Origin: Cycas panzhihuaensis | Lineage: Eukaryota > Cycadophyta | Assembly (NCBI GenBank): GCA_023213395.1 | Contig: CM041465.1 | Coordinates: 178,195,741 to 178,259,740 of the forward strand | Direction: 5' to 3' | Length of the DNA: 64,000 bases | Part shown: positions 20,354 through 30,094 of the stretch, piece after piece | Numbering within the stretch: the first letter of the stretch is position 1 | Layout: the number at the start of each line of letters is the position of its first letter | Notes under the pieces: generated by a model | What the model saw: the letters and a program-made list of their open reading frames with translations, nothing else | The model's database searches: none | Told to the model about the DNA's origin: nothing | Program-made: the position numbers and the translations under genes

Positions 20354-21602
20354 TATTTTCCCATCCTAGTAGTCACCAATAGTAATATTTTTTGGTTTTG
20401 TCTTAGTTCCAAGGTTTAATTGAGTTGTTTTGGGCTCTCTGTGTTGTATTTCCTTTTCCGTTTGGTGAATAAGTGTGTCCTCGGGCATTGTATTCACAGT
20501 CTTTGTTGTGTGAGTGTCATCTTCACAAATGTGGCACCATTTTTCTATTGGGGCTTCCTTACCCCGATGTTTGCCAGAGTCTTTCCTAGAGTTGTTTTGA
20601 TATTTGTGCTCTTGTAGTTTTAACGTGGCCACTTCCTTTCCGAGGGCCTCTATTTCTGTATTTTCCTCTGACTTGGCCATTTGGAACAAGGGTCTTGAGG
20701 TTCTGTGCTTTCAACTCATTTATCTCTTCTTGCAATCTTATGACCAAGGGGTCATAGGCTATTCTCTTAGTGTCAATCTTCTTTTCAAAATACAAGGCCA
20801 ACTCTTGCGCATACTTGTATGATTTTAAGAGATGTGATGCCATTGCATTCCTTAATTTGGTGTTCAACCCATTCACAAAGAAGGTACGCATACTCAGGTT
20901 TGTGATTTTTTCTCCTTTTGTCATAGCAGAAGTGATCATATCTATTTAGGTAATGTATGTCATTACGGATTCTCCTAGTTTCTATTGAATCTCCCTTAGG
21001 GTTAATTCTATAATATCATTGTTACAGTACTTCAGAAACCTTTCTTCGAACTCCTTTTTAATTTCATTCTAGGATTTGTGTGGGTCTAACTATTTATACC
21101 AAGCTAATGGTACACCCCTCAATGAATATGCAAATCTTTCCTTGATTTCAATCTCATTTGTGATTTTTTTCGAGATTGGTTAACCTCTAGAATAGGTAAA
21201 TATGTTATGTGGCATCTGTAGAGTCATCGAAGATGAGTTTCCCAAACTCCTTATGGTGTGCCATTGTAAAGTTGTTCCTCCCCCTCCTCCCTTCGAGGCC
21301 TTTCGAAAACTTCTTATAAGATCATCTTAGTGGTGTTTCTTCCCCACTATCCCCTTTTCCAAATAAGGGATTACGTATGGGTGATTTCAGTTGAATTACC
21401 CCTGGTACTCCAGGTATCTCGACTGCTACTGGAGTTGTTATTATATATGATTGATCCTCGCTTCCCTCTGGTGGATCTTCAAAGAGTTGTTTAATCAAAT
21501 GATTTTCCCAACGTGCCTGGGGACCTTCCTCTGCACTTTCCTCATTGCCACTCAGGTCCTTTGGAGTAGAGTCCAAACTTAGCTTCATCTTGTAAGACAA
21601 TC
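20354..21602 (-). pseudogene. gag: Gypsy-2 gag, joined directly to RT
   Basis: Minus strand: N-terminal segment QLKSPIRNPLFGKGDSGEE (21322-21600), then EFGKLIFDDST and S-L-R-G-V-P-L-A-W-Y-K (about 21090-21270), FVNGLNTKLRNAMASHLLKS (20800-20870), a coiled region, and a zinc knuckle CHICEDDTHTTK (about 20515-20555) whose last Cys is out of frame. Only about 150 bp later the RT N-terminus begins, so protease and the second Gag-like domain are absent. The N-terminus is truncated at 21602 by the Copia-2 LTR. Confidence 0.82.
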
Positions 21603-21803
21603 TGATATGTATTAGTTAACCAAACAAGAGAGCTGCAATTTTCATTAGAGAACATGTTTATAAATACATGAGGTGTTTGCATGCTCAATTGTAACCGACT
21701 CTTCTTTGAGTGTGACATGTGTTCACATCTCATGAAGCGGTTACTAAAGTAGTCTTTTCACCTTCTTCCTTTTTGTCTAGGACTTATACATTATATTCCA
21801 ACA
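21603..21803 (-). repeat. Copia-2 3' LTR
   Basis: About 201 bp. The upper end ATTCCAACA (reverse of TGTTGGAAT) is preceded in minus sense by the purine tract GACATTAAGAGAGGG (21804-21818). The lower end TGATATG abuts Gypsy-2 gag. The lower boundary is the less certain one. Confidence 0.75.
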
Positions 21804-21829
21804 CCCTCTCTTAATGTCTAAGTCCTAGT

Positions 21830-23263
21830 TTGCTTCGTAGATCTTGAAGCTTGTCTTTTCCAAGTGGCTTTGTTAACATATCTCGCTATCTCGATCTCTG
21901 CTAGCAAGATTCCAGATCCACTTCTTTATTCTAAACTTTTTTTCAAATGAAGTGATGATGAACTTCTATATGCTTTGTACGGGCATGAAGCATTGGATTC
22001 TTGGTGAGCTTGATAGCACTTTGATTGTCGCAGTGAAGTACAGTTGGACCTATTTGCATTTGGTTTAGATCTTTCAAGAGTTGCCTTAGCCAGATTGCCT
22101 CATTGGTTGAACTGACTATTGATTTGTATTCTGCTTCTGTTGAGGATAGTGCAACTGTTGCTTGTTTCTTACTGCTCCAAGAGATTGGAGATGCTCCTAG
22201 AAAGAAGCAATATCCACTGGTGGATTTCCTCTATTCCTTGTCTCCGACCTAGTCTAAGTCGTAATAACCTGTCAGCTGAGATGTTTTCCCTTTTGGGTAG
22301 ACAAGCTTCAATTCAGCTATGCCCTTTAGGTATCTCAACATTCTTTTTGATGCTCTTCAATGTGTCAAGGTTGGTTCTTGCATGTATCTAGATACTCGAC
22401 TCACTGAACAAGAGATGTCGGGCCTTGTGGTTGTGAGATAGATCAGACTCCCAATGAGCTGCCTGAACAATGTAGCATTGGCTCGAGGTTCTTTGTTACA
22501 TGGAGTTAAGTCAAAGTTTGCTTCCATTGGAGTGGTGCAGGAATTGCAATCCAACATTTCGAACCTTACAAGTAGATCCTTGACATATTTACTTTGAGAC
22601 AGAGTTATTGAGTTTTCCTTTTGGTTGACTTCTATCCCCAAGTAGTAGTTCAGAAGTCCAAGGTCTGTCATTTCAAATTTCTCTTTCAGTCGTTTTTTGA
22701 TGGCTGAGATGGGCTCAGTGTTATCCCCAGTAAGTATCATGTCATCAACATCCATGACTATTATGTTGATCAGTCCATTTTCCATGAAACCCTTCTTGAC
22801 AAAGATATGCGTCTAATTTTGCATACCATGCTCGTGGAGTCTGTTTTAGCCCATACAATGCCTTTTTTAATTTGCAGACCAAGTGTTCTTATCCTTCCGT
22901 AATGTATCCATCAGGTTGTCTCATGTAAACTTCTTCCTCTATTTCTCCATTTAGAAAGGCACTTTTAACATCCAGTTGATATATTTTCCAATCCTTTTAG
23001 GCAGCCAATGCAATTACTGTTCTCACTGTGTTGAGTTTTGCAACTGGTAAGAATGTTTCTTCATAGTCTATCCCAACTGTTTGAGTGTAGCCTTTTGCCA
23101 CAAGTCTCGCTTTGTGTTTTTCGATTTTTCCATTCACCCATTCTTTTATCTTGTAAATCCACTCGCAATTGACTATAGGTTTGTTTGATGGTGGTTCAAC
23201 TAACTCCCAAGTTTTATTTTTAACAATGGAGTTCATTTCAGTGTCCATTGCCTTCCTCCACAC
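21830..23263 (-). pseudogene. pol: Copia-2 reverse transcriptase and RNase H
   Basis: Minus strand: RT opens with [32 protein letters not shown] and [20 protein letters not shown] (22997-23263). After a stop it reads [14 protein letters not shown] near 22940 and [12 protein letters not shown] near 22840. The catalytic segment lies near 22740-22760 ([10 protein letters not shown], so the Y of YVDD is M here). It continues MTDLGLLNYYLGIEVNQKE and LIYLTTTRPDISCSVSRVSR. RNase H (21830-22350) shows STSGYCFFLG, SSTEAEYKS and CDNQSAIKLTKNP. Several stops and frameshifts. Confidence 0.88.
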
Positions 23264-24960
23264 TGTCTAGTGTTATGCCTCGATGAATGTTTGTGGTTCC
23301 AAGCCACTGTACAAAGCTTTGTGCCTCTAGCTCCTAGTTCTATGAGAGCGAACCTCTCCTTTGCTATCTTTGATTGTTTTCATGTACCACTTGGGTACTT
23401 TCTTCTCCCTTTTTATATCTCCTTCCGTTCTTGATTCTTCTGATGATATCTCTTCTTCTGAAGGTGTTTCTTCTTCAGAGGTAGTGGGTTCCTTTGGAAT
23501 GTCTTCTGATGTTATAGTGGATATTTCCTCTGAAGGAGCTTCTTGTATGGCAGATGGTTGCAAACCTTCAATTATCTTGACTTCAGTTTCGGCTTTGTCT
23601 TCCTCGTTGAACACAAAATCCCTGCTGACATAGATCTTGTTAGTTTTTGGATCTATGCACTTATAGGCCTTTGAGTTCTTGTTGTAGCCGATCATGATGC
23701 AGTCAATGCTTTTTGAATCAAGTTTTGTCCTGTTTTGATTGGGGATATGGACAAAGGCTTGGCACCCAAATACCTTGAGGTGACTGACATCGGGTTTTCT
23801 TCCTTACCATGCTTCTTCTGGAGTAAGATGATCCACTGCCTTGGTTGGGCTTCAGTTTAGCAAGTGACATGCAGTGTTGATAGCTTCAGCCCAATAGGAT
23901 TTTGGAGTTCCCTTTTCGTAGACCATGCTTCGCGCCTTCTCCATGATTGTTCTGTTTTTTCATTCTGCAACCCCATTTGATTGTGGAGTGTATGGGGTTG
24001 TGAACTATCTATGAATTCTGTTTGCTTTGCAGTAGTCTAGAAATTCCTTTGATATATATTCCTCTCCGCCATCGGATCTGATGCATTTGATCTTCTCTGT
24101 GGATTCTAATTCAACCTCTGCTTTGAACTCTTTGAAACTGTCAAAGGCTTCTGACTTGTTCTAAAGGAAGTATATCCACACTTTTCTGGTCAGATCATCA
24201 ATGAAAGTTAAGAAATGTCTATGACCATTTATTGAGTGTGGGTTTATAGGTCCACATATGTCAGTGTGAATCAATTCATGTTTCTTTCGTGCTCTCCATT
24301 TGCTTTCTTTGAACGACAGTCTGTGTTGTTTTCCGGTCGCGACTTTTACATACAAAGTTATTAGCTGTGAGAGAAGGAAGTCCTTCCACTAGCCCTTCCT
24401 TCTTTATTAGATTTAGTTTGTCTATTGGGATATGTCCATACTTCAAGTGCCACAGTTTAATCTCATTAGGATTTGTAGCCGTGCAGGCTTTTACATCAGA
24501 GCATATTGGGTGGGAAAGCAACTTATAAAGATCGTTGCTTTCAACACCTCTTGCAATTACATTTCTGTTGTTTTTCATATCGAGGATGTAACAATATCCT
24601 TTTTAATCAAATATAATTCTTAGCATTTTCTTGCTAAGTTGAGATACAGAAAGCAAGTTCATTTTGAGATTTGGCACTAGAAGTACATTTCCTATTTTTT
24701 TAATACCATTTTTCATTTTCACAGCTATTGTTCCGACTCCTTTGATGTCGAGTGGGTGCTTGTCTCCCAGTTCCACTGACTTGTTCGACGTGTAACATCG
24801 AAGTGATTCGAACCAATCTTCTCGACTGGTCATGTGTCTGGATGCTCTCGAATCTATGTACCATATGTCTTTGTCTTGTAGTGCAGCTGAGAGTGTAACA
24901 ATGAACTCCATCTCCTCTTCTTCGTCTTGGTCCACTTGCTCTTTGCTGTAGTTGCCAACT
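23264..24960 (-). pseudogene. pol: Copia-2 protease, GAG-pre-integrase, integrase, connector
   Basis: Minus strand: protease I-W-Y-I-D-S-R-A-S-R-H-M-T (about 24840), in which the catalytic D-S-G is D-S-R, so it is dead. Then NLKMNLLSVSQLSKKM and IKLWHLKYGHIPIDKL. The integrase N-terminus is damaged (GKQHRLSFKESKW, 24330), followed by H-T-D-I-C-G-P, FLTFIDDLTRKVWIYFL and, in broken frames to 23700, core motifs. The connector shows YNKNSKAYKCIDPKTNKIYV with SRDFVFNEED (23327-23695) and a Glu/Ser-rich low-complexity run. Confidence 0.87.
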
Positions 24961-25188
24961 GGGTGTTTCCCACTCTGGATGTCTGCCCTCCTTTGGGGAC
25001 ATTGATAGGGGTAATGTCCCACCTGTCCACAGTGGTAACATAGGTCAAAGGCTCTGCATGCACTTGCAAAATGACCATACTTACCACAGTTGTAACACAT
25101 TCAAGGTGTTGGTGCACGACTGCGTCTTCTGTTGTCAGACCATCTCCCTCGTGACGGTGAATATGGTACAGGAGTCTATGCTCTTCCT
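24961..25188 (-). pseudogene. gag: Copia-2 gag C-terminus with two zinc knuckles
   Basis: Minus strand: an Arg-rich stretch (SPSRGRWSDNRRRSRAPTP), then CYNCGKYGHFASAC and CYHCGQVGHYPYQC (about 25000-25100), both complete CX2CX4HX4C. The frame has one stop just before the first knuckle and is cut at 25188 by the TR-GAG-1 LTR. Confidence 0.85.
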
Positions 25189-25418
25189 TGTTGGAAAATA
25201 GACCTGCAATAAGATATTCGCAAATAGAACCAAACAGAACAAAAGCGCCTCCACAGGATCAAACGATACCCTTAAGGTACCTCCATTATATTAACAAAAC
25301 ATCATTACAACATATACATATGATACACTATGTTGTGTATTTATAATAAATGTCATGATGGTGAGAGTGGGACCCACTTGCATGTGGGACAAAACAAATG
25401 TGCATTAATATTCCAACA
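25189..25418 (-). repeat. TR-GAG-1 3' LTR
   Basis: 230 bp between TGTTGGAAAATAG (25189) and ATTCCAACA (25418). It sits inside Copia-2 gag at the lower end and touches the purine tract at the upper end, as expected for a minus-strand 3' LTR. Confidence 0.8.
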
Positions 25419-25432
25419 CTCCCCCTTAATGC
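25419..25432 (-). promoter_or_regulatory. TR-GAG-1 polypurine tract
   Basis: The minus strand reads CATTAAGGGGGAG immediately before the LTR TG. Confidence 0.75.
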
Positions 25433-25441
25433 ACATTTGGG

Positions 25442-26584
25442 TCATTTGTATTTGCAATGCTTTGTCCTTGGAAATGTCTTGAGAATGATGTCTTCAACTT
25501 GATCCTTGTCTTCAATCTTGTAGTGATGTCTTTGTTGTAGAATGGTGTCTTTAATTTGATCTTCGTCTTCAATTCTATACTGATGCCTTTGTAGGATGAT
25601 GTCCTTAGCTTGATTTTCGTCTTCCATCATGCAGTCATGATGTTGTTGTAACAACTCTAGCAAGTGCAAATCCTGATTCTTCAGTATGCTCGGTCTAGTC
25701 TGTTTTTGATGTAGATCCTATAAGTAACCATCTTCAAATATAACTTGCTCGTCATCATTACCCTGAATAAGTTCTTGATCACTATGTACAACAATGATTT
25801 CTTCAACCTTTGGAGCGGACTCTTGATCAACTTGCATACTTTTTGAACTTGAATCAATACTCAATGAAGGAACATTATTTAGACTTGAATCAATCCGAGA
25901 CTCATCTTCTATAGGACCATCCAATTCATATTTAGTTTCTCTTGAAATCATGATGTCATCTATATAAACCTTTATCGATTCATCACTTTCAACATCAGCA
26001 GTTGTAGTCTCATCAATGCATTCAGTCATATGTTCAGTAGTAGTTTAATCAATATTCAAGCATTGTTCATCTTGACATACTGTTTCATCAATATTGATAA
26101 TATTTTCTTCATTTGTTGTACCTGTACCATAACCATCACTGACCTTAATTGCCTTTTCAATCATTCGTTGTATCTCTTCAAGAGTTTGTTCAAATACTTC
26201 TCTTAAAAAATCCCACACTTCCTTAGCAGTACCTGCACGTTGAACCTTAGGAATGACAAAATGATATTTGGAAGGAAGATCAACCTTGTTTAATGCAGCA
26301 AAAATCATGATGAATGCCTTTCTGTCGTTCTTCTCAAGCATTTCCTTTTCTTCTTCATCCTTAGGGATATCATATCACTCAGTAACAAGCTTCCACAAAC
26401 CTCTAGCTATGAAAAAACTTCTCATTTTAATCATCCAAAAGAAATAGTCTTCTCCATTACACTTAGGTATCGAAAGAAACAAATCCCTTAGGTAATATTC
26501 ATTTGTTTCATGAACATACATAACCACATCATTTTCCTCCATGATTGTAAATGCCATTTCCCAACACCACGTCTCCTTTTTCAA
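25442..26584 (-). pseudogene. TR-GAG-1 Gag-like ORF
   Basis: One minus-strand frame of about 380 codons with three in-frame stops (26375-26377, 26045-26047, 25718-25720) and no frameshift. The N-terminus resembles Copia gag: YVHETNEYYLRDLFLSIPKC, W-M-I-K-M-R-S-F-F-I-A-R-G-L-W-K-L-V, then a UBN2-like part (AGTAKEVWDFLREVFEQ). The C-terminal half is very acidic. The last part has three tandem 18-19-residue repeats (25460-25627). No zinc knuckle. TR-GAG-2 ends in a similar E-D-K-D-Q-x-E-D-I motif, linking the two. It would make particle protein and depend on enzymes from other elements. Confidence 0.72.
25460..25627 (-). repeat. Three 18-19-codon repeats in TR-GAG-1 ORF
   Basis: Units share (M/I)-E-D-x-(D/N)-Q-x-(K/E)-D-x-I-L. 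They begin at 25627, 25573 and 25516 on the minus strand. Confidence 0.65.
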
Positions 26585-27129
26585 TCAACAAACTCACTTA
26601 TCATTGGTAACTTACCTATTGATCACTCTCAACAAAATTTCTCGTGTCTCGTGTCTCTCACATCATTGCCTTATGTATCTCTCATATTGTCAAACAGTCA
26701 CATATAACAAGTATCTAGAACACTTACTTCACCATCAAATCAATGTCTGAACTACATACATCTCACAGAAATTATGCACTCCTCACGTCACCATTAAATC
26801 ACCAAGGCACATCACAGTTCACTTAATTGCCCAAAACACAAGTCATGTCACTACACCTGCAACTCAAGTAACTTCAACAAAAACTCATTCTTCTTTGCCC
26901 ATTCAGTCAATTAAAACACATCATCAAACATGCCTAATCTCATCCTTAACACACCCAACAATTGTCCAATCTTGTTATGTAATCTCACATGCAACAAGCA
27001 TCTCATCGCCTCATATCAGTATCTTTCTTGCCCTCAAATTAGCCTTATCATGCCCATAAAGTCCCTTCACATAAATCACATTCCAAGGAGCACTAAATCG
27101 CCATATGCCACCCAACTCATTCATGCAAA
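26585..27129 (-). repeat. Degenerate repeat tract, left part
   Basis: Low-complexity C/A/T-rich plus strand with recurring CATCACC, CACATGCAA and CTCATTCTTCTTT words at irregular spacing. It continues on the other side of TR-GAG-2 (31917 onward). GCAAA at 27125-27129 is the TSD of TR-GAG-2. No gene seen. Confidence 0.55.
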
Positions 27130-27479
27130 TGTTAGAGTATAATGTTTAGTGTGTGTCATAGTCCTAAGTCCTAGAGTCAAAGAGTTATTATAATATTGTG
27201 TGAGAAGATAGAAACTTATTGGTCAGGTTAGTTGGTGTATTGTCATTGATCAGGACAAAGGTATTTGTCCCACATGCATTACTTGTCTTGTATGTCCTTC
27301 CACCTCTTTTGTATATAAAGGTGGTTGAGGTAGTATATCGATGTATGTCATCATGGAGACTCATATTGAGTCTTTGATGTATTAGAGTCATACTTATGTT
27401 AATTGAATGCAGGTTCTGTTTTGGTTATTGATCTTGTGGTGTATTTGGAGTTTGATGCTTTCCATGTTAAAATCTAACA
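27130..27479 (+). repeat. TR-GAG-2 5' LTR
   Basis: TGTTAGAGTATAATG to AAAATCTAACA, followed at once by the primer site. Confidence 0.93.
27312..27319 (+). promoter_or_regulatory. TR-GAG-2 LTR TATA box
   Basis: TATATAAA in a CTTTTGTATATAAAGG context; the 3' LTR has the same box at 31744-31751. Confidence 0.65.
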
Positions 27480-27491
27480 TGGTATCAGAGC
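27480..27491 (+). promoter_or_regulatory. TR-GAG-2 primer binding site
   Basis: TGGTATCAGAGC directly after the LTR, the classical site complementary to plant initiator tRNA-Met; extended by GGGTTCTCC. Confidence 0.88.
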
Positions 27492-27810
27492 GGGTTCTCC
27501 TACGTCCTTGAGAGCGAGTTACTTGTGCAAGATCACCATTTTTGGTATGTGTGGAGATGGCTCCGTAAAGCCATGCGCAAGTTGTGGATCCGTTTACAGG
27601 TGGTGAACTCTAAAGCATTCAGGATTCTAGGTTGTGTCTAGCCATGATTATGACTGATGCAAAACTGATTATTACCAGGTAATATCATTCCTTTACATTG
27701 TCATGTATGTTAGAAATTGTCCTATGAAAGATTATGGTGACTTATACTGGCTATTGAGTCTTAGTCATGTGGTGAAAGTTAAAGACTTTGTACCTATAAT
27801 CGTCTTCTAA

Positions 27811-28158
27811 GGTTTATATTGGAATGATACAACTGCTTTCTCTATCATTGAATTACTAGCCATTCTATTTAAATCTGCTCGTCTTCATTTGTTCCAACTC
27901 ATCTATTCACCTATTCGTGGAGCGGCTTTATATTAGTTGTGTGAAGACCTGTTGAGCACCTCGTTCCAAAGTTCTGCAATGCTCGTTGATTAGCATTTAT
28001 CTGCCACTCTTTGTAAGGAACCAAAAGTTAATGGTGATTTAGCCCGTCCACTATCTGCTAACATTTCTGGCCCATCTGGGTCTGTTTTGAAATTAGATGA
28101 TCCAGACATAGGGAAAGATGATGTTTCAGTTGCAAAAGTCATGGTGATTGATTGTTAA
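27811..28158 (+). pseudogene. Unidentified coding-like fragment inside TR-GAG-2
   Basis: A 115-codon frame with two stops (27937 and 28003 region) and protein-like composition: IIELLAILFKSARLHLFQLI, SPIRGAAL, LCEDLLSTSFQSSAMLVD, NISGPSGSVLKLDDPDIGKD. A neighbouring frame continues it to about 28270 (HFVYAREADHTYSTLASNFI). It does not look like gag or pol. Given the two recognisable host fragments nearby, it may be a third captured gene piece, but I cannot name it. Confidence 0.4.
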
Positions 28159-28299
28159 AGTGCCATTTTGTGTATGCTCGTGAAGCTGATCATACATACT
28201 CTACATTAGCGAGTAACTTTATTCAAACCCTATGGTGCTATGTTGCTCAAGTCGTAGTTGATCTGCTCCAATAGACGTCTGAGCCGTACATTATCTCAA

Positions 28300-28830
28300 C
28301 TACTTCCGTATCACAGAGGGTGCCTCCTTTCCAAGGTTCGTATCACCTACAACCATCGGATCTACGTTTGCCAAACACTTACAAAGGAAATTGAACATAC
28401 ACTGATTGATACCTTTGTTAAAACTTGTCTTGCCGGTCTCAGCCACGTGTCTTCGATGTTGACGTGAAATTCTGGGATCCATCTGGTTGCGTCTCTTCTA
28501 AGAATCTTGAATAGAAAACTTCTTAGCTTTGCGTGGTGGTCTTTGAATGGATCCAGGTAAGCCAGCATTCGGTAACCTCCGGTGAAGTTCGTGCTTGCCA
28601 TGAAATCTCCCGTTAACACTTCCGCTTCTACTGAGGTCGAAGAGTGTGGAGAAGCTCTTGGAGTAGGTGGAATGTTGACACGGAACACGCTACTCTTGTT
28701 TTTGTCCATGCGACTTTGGAAGAATTTGTCTGCACCTTGGAACCAGAAGTAGTCCAGTCTATCCTTAGTGGCACCCAAGACGGGCAAGCCATATGTTTCG
28801 GTATTTCTTTCAAGGGAAGCTCAGAGGAGG
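28300..28830 (-). pseudogene. CYP74 (allene oxide synthase / hydroperoxide lyase family) fragment
   Basis: The minus strand encodes, with frameshifts, the N-terminal third of a CYP74 cytochrome P450: SSELPLKEIP (about 28801-28829), YGLPVLGATKDRLDYFWFQG (28731-28790), FFQSRMDKNKSSVFRVNIPP, VLTGDFMASTNFTGGYRMLA, YLDPFKDHHAKLRSFLF, then in another frame CMFNFLCKCL and D-T-N-L-G-K-E-A-P-S-V-I-R-K (about 28300-28440). The order I-P-x-x-Y-G-L-P and K-D-R-x-D-Y-F is characteristic of CYP74 enzymes, which convert fatty acid hydroperoxides in the jasmonate/oxylipin pathway. A segment between VNIPP and the VLTGDFM block is deleted. The heme-binding region is absent. Non-functional and antisense to the element; no intron was noticed. 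Confidence 0.87.
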
Positions 28831-29390
28831 TTGAAGAATCAGGCTTGCAGAGGCGCTCAGGCAGCAGAAATAGCAACCATGGGAAATTCAGAGTTCTAAT
28901 AGACACAGAAGTGGATAGAGGCATTTTAAGGACTGTCTTAAAAAGGTTTTCATCATTTGCTGTAACAACTCGACTACAGAGGAATATAAAATGATAGAAA
29001 ACATCTCAGATGAATATGAAAAAGTAGAGGCAGAGATCCTTCACACCTGGATTCTTGCAGTGCCATATTTCTGACTTGAAGGATTTGGACCCAGTAGGAG
29101 AGGTAGGACAATCCACTTCTTCTGTGAAATAGCTTATTGTTATAAGATTGAACGGTCCTTGAAACCCTGTGACAACCCTTGTGGATGACTGGTGGTGGTC
29201 CTACCAAGTACCGTAGGTGTTATCTGACATAAATCTGTTGAAGGACTGGTTATTGTTGGGTGAGGCCTGCAATCTGCTGTGTCTTTTGCTGCTGTTTTGT
29301 ATGCAGGCTGCAACAATCTTGGATACTGAGGGTTCCAACCAGAAGTGGACAGCCAGTTTGAGATGCCATGGGACAGTTCTGTAGAGAGCC
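28831..29390 (+). other. Unassigned TR-GAG-2 interior
   Basis: No convincing gene. The minus strand has a P/T/Q-rich open stretch (29140-29418) that could be another captured piece, but I recognise nothing in it. Confidence 0.3.
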
Positions 29391-29541
29391 CTTGCATGCC
29401 GCAAGGATGCACGATCAATGAAAATTAAGAGAAGTAAGGATATTGTGAAGTTCAAGGTCAAATGTAAAAAGTATTTGTACACACTATGGATCTTTGACTC
29501 TGAAAACGCTGATAAGCTCAAGCAGTCTCTGCCCCTAGGAA
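29391..29541 (+). pseudogene. Ribosomal protein L38 (eL38) fragment
   Basis: The plus strand reads [14 protein letters not shown] from 29400, followed by [19 protein letters not shown] and [12 protein letters not shown]. This matches the plant 60S ribosomal protein L38 from about residue 14 to within five residues of the C-terminus, in one uninterrupted frame. The real protein is about 69 residues; the N-terminal M-P-K-Q-I-H-E-I part and the last residues are missing. Sense with respect to the element. Absence of an intron in the covered part is compatible with capture from spliced RNA. Confidence 0.9.
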
Positions 29542-30094
29542 TTGAATGCTTTTGCTAAGATAGATATTGCCAACACGTGGCCAGGGTTCAACTATCTTAA
29601 TGACACAGCTACAAGAAGTCTGAAAATATTCAGCATATCTGGAAACCTTAGCTGCTGAAATATAAGGATTTCCAAAGACTGTATCTATTAGAATAGTCAA
29701 TAGATAGTGCTCCTCTGGTCTTCAAGCAGTCGCTGATGTTGCTGCTGCGGCTTAGACACAAATCCCAAAGGCTATAAGGGAAGACGATCATAAGTGGCAT
29801 TCATGAAAGAAGTAGCCATAACCACCACAGGACCCTCTTTACTTGTGTGGGAGAATTGGGAACCTGATTGAAGAGGAATCTTGTTTTCAGGTACTTGTCT
29901 TCATAGCAATGGTAAAGATTAAGTACAATACCATTGAGCATCTAAATCTATAAATCTAGCAGTGCAAAAGTGGAACACTAGTGAATTCAGGTAGAATGAA
30001 ACACTGAAAATACTATGTTCAGGTTTTAGTTTTTTTGATTTAATAGATCTTTTCAGGCTGAAGTGTATATTTTTGATCGTTTCATTCATACATC
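29542..30094 (+). other. Unassigned TR-GAG-2 interior before gag
   Basis: No gene recognised; the last 100 bp are T-rich and lead to the gag ATG at 30095. Confidence 0.3.

Larger units (their letters stand above)
15118..21602 (-). mobile_element. Gypsy-2, Ty3/Gypsy element, 3' part
   Basis: Minus strand, from 3' LTR (15118-15830) back to the gag N-terminus at 21602, where Copia-2 is inserted. Order (minus sense): gag, RT, RNase H, integrase, spacer, aORF, 3' LTR. Protein motifs match Gypsy-1 but the nucleotide sequence is clearly diverged, so it is a related family. Protease and the second Gag-like ORF are missing between gag and RT. The 5' LTR was not found in the window. Confidence 0.85.
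21603..25188 (-). mobile_element. Copia-2, Ty1/Copia element, gag N-terminus and 5' LTR missing
   Basis: Minus strand, inserted in Gypsy-2 gag. It has a 3' LTR, RNase H, RT, connector, integrase, GAG-pre-integrase, protease and two gag zinc knuckles. It is cut at 25188 by the TR-GAG-1 LTR. Copia-3 (34 kb) is a separate copy of a related family, since both contain the knuckle region. Confidence 0.88.

Noticed and set aside
25184-25423. Solo LTR at 25189-25418
   Set aside because: The two flanks do not match (TTCCT versus CTCCC), and a purine tract touches the upper end, so it is the 3' LTR of a longer element.
28644-28994. Plus-strand 116-codon ORF in TR-GAG-2
   Set aside because: It is the opposite-strand shadow of the CYP74 fragment.
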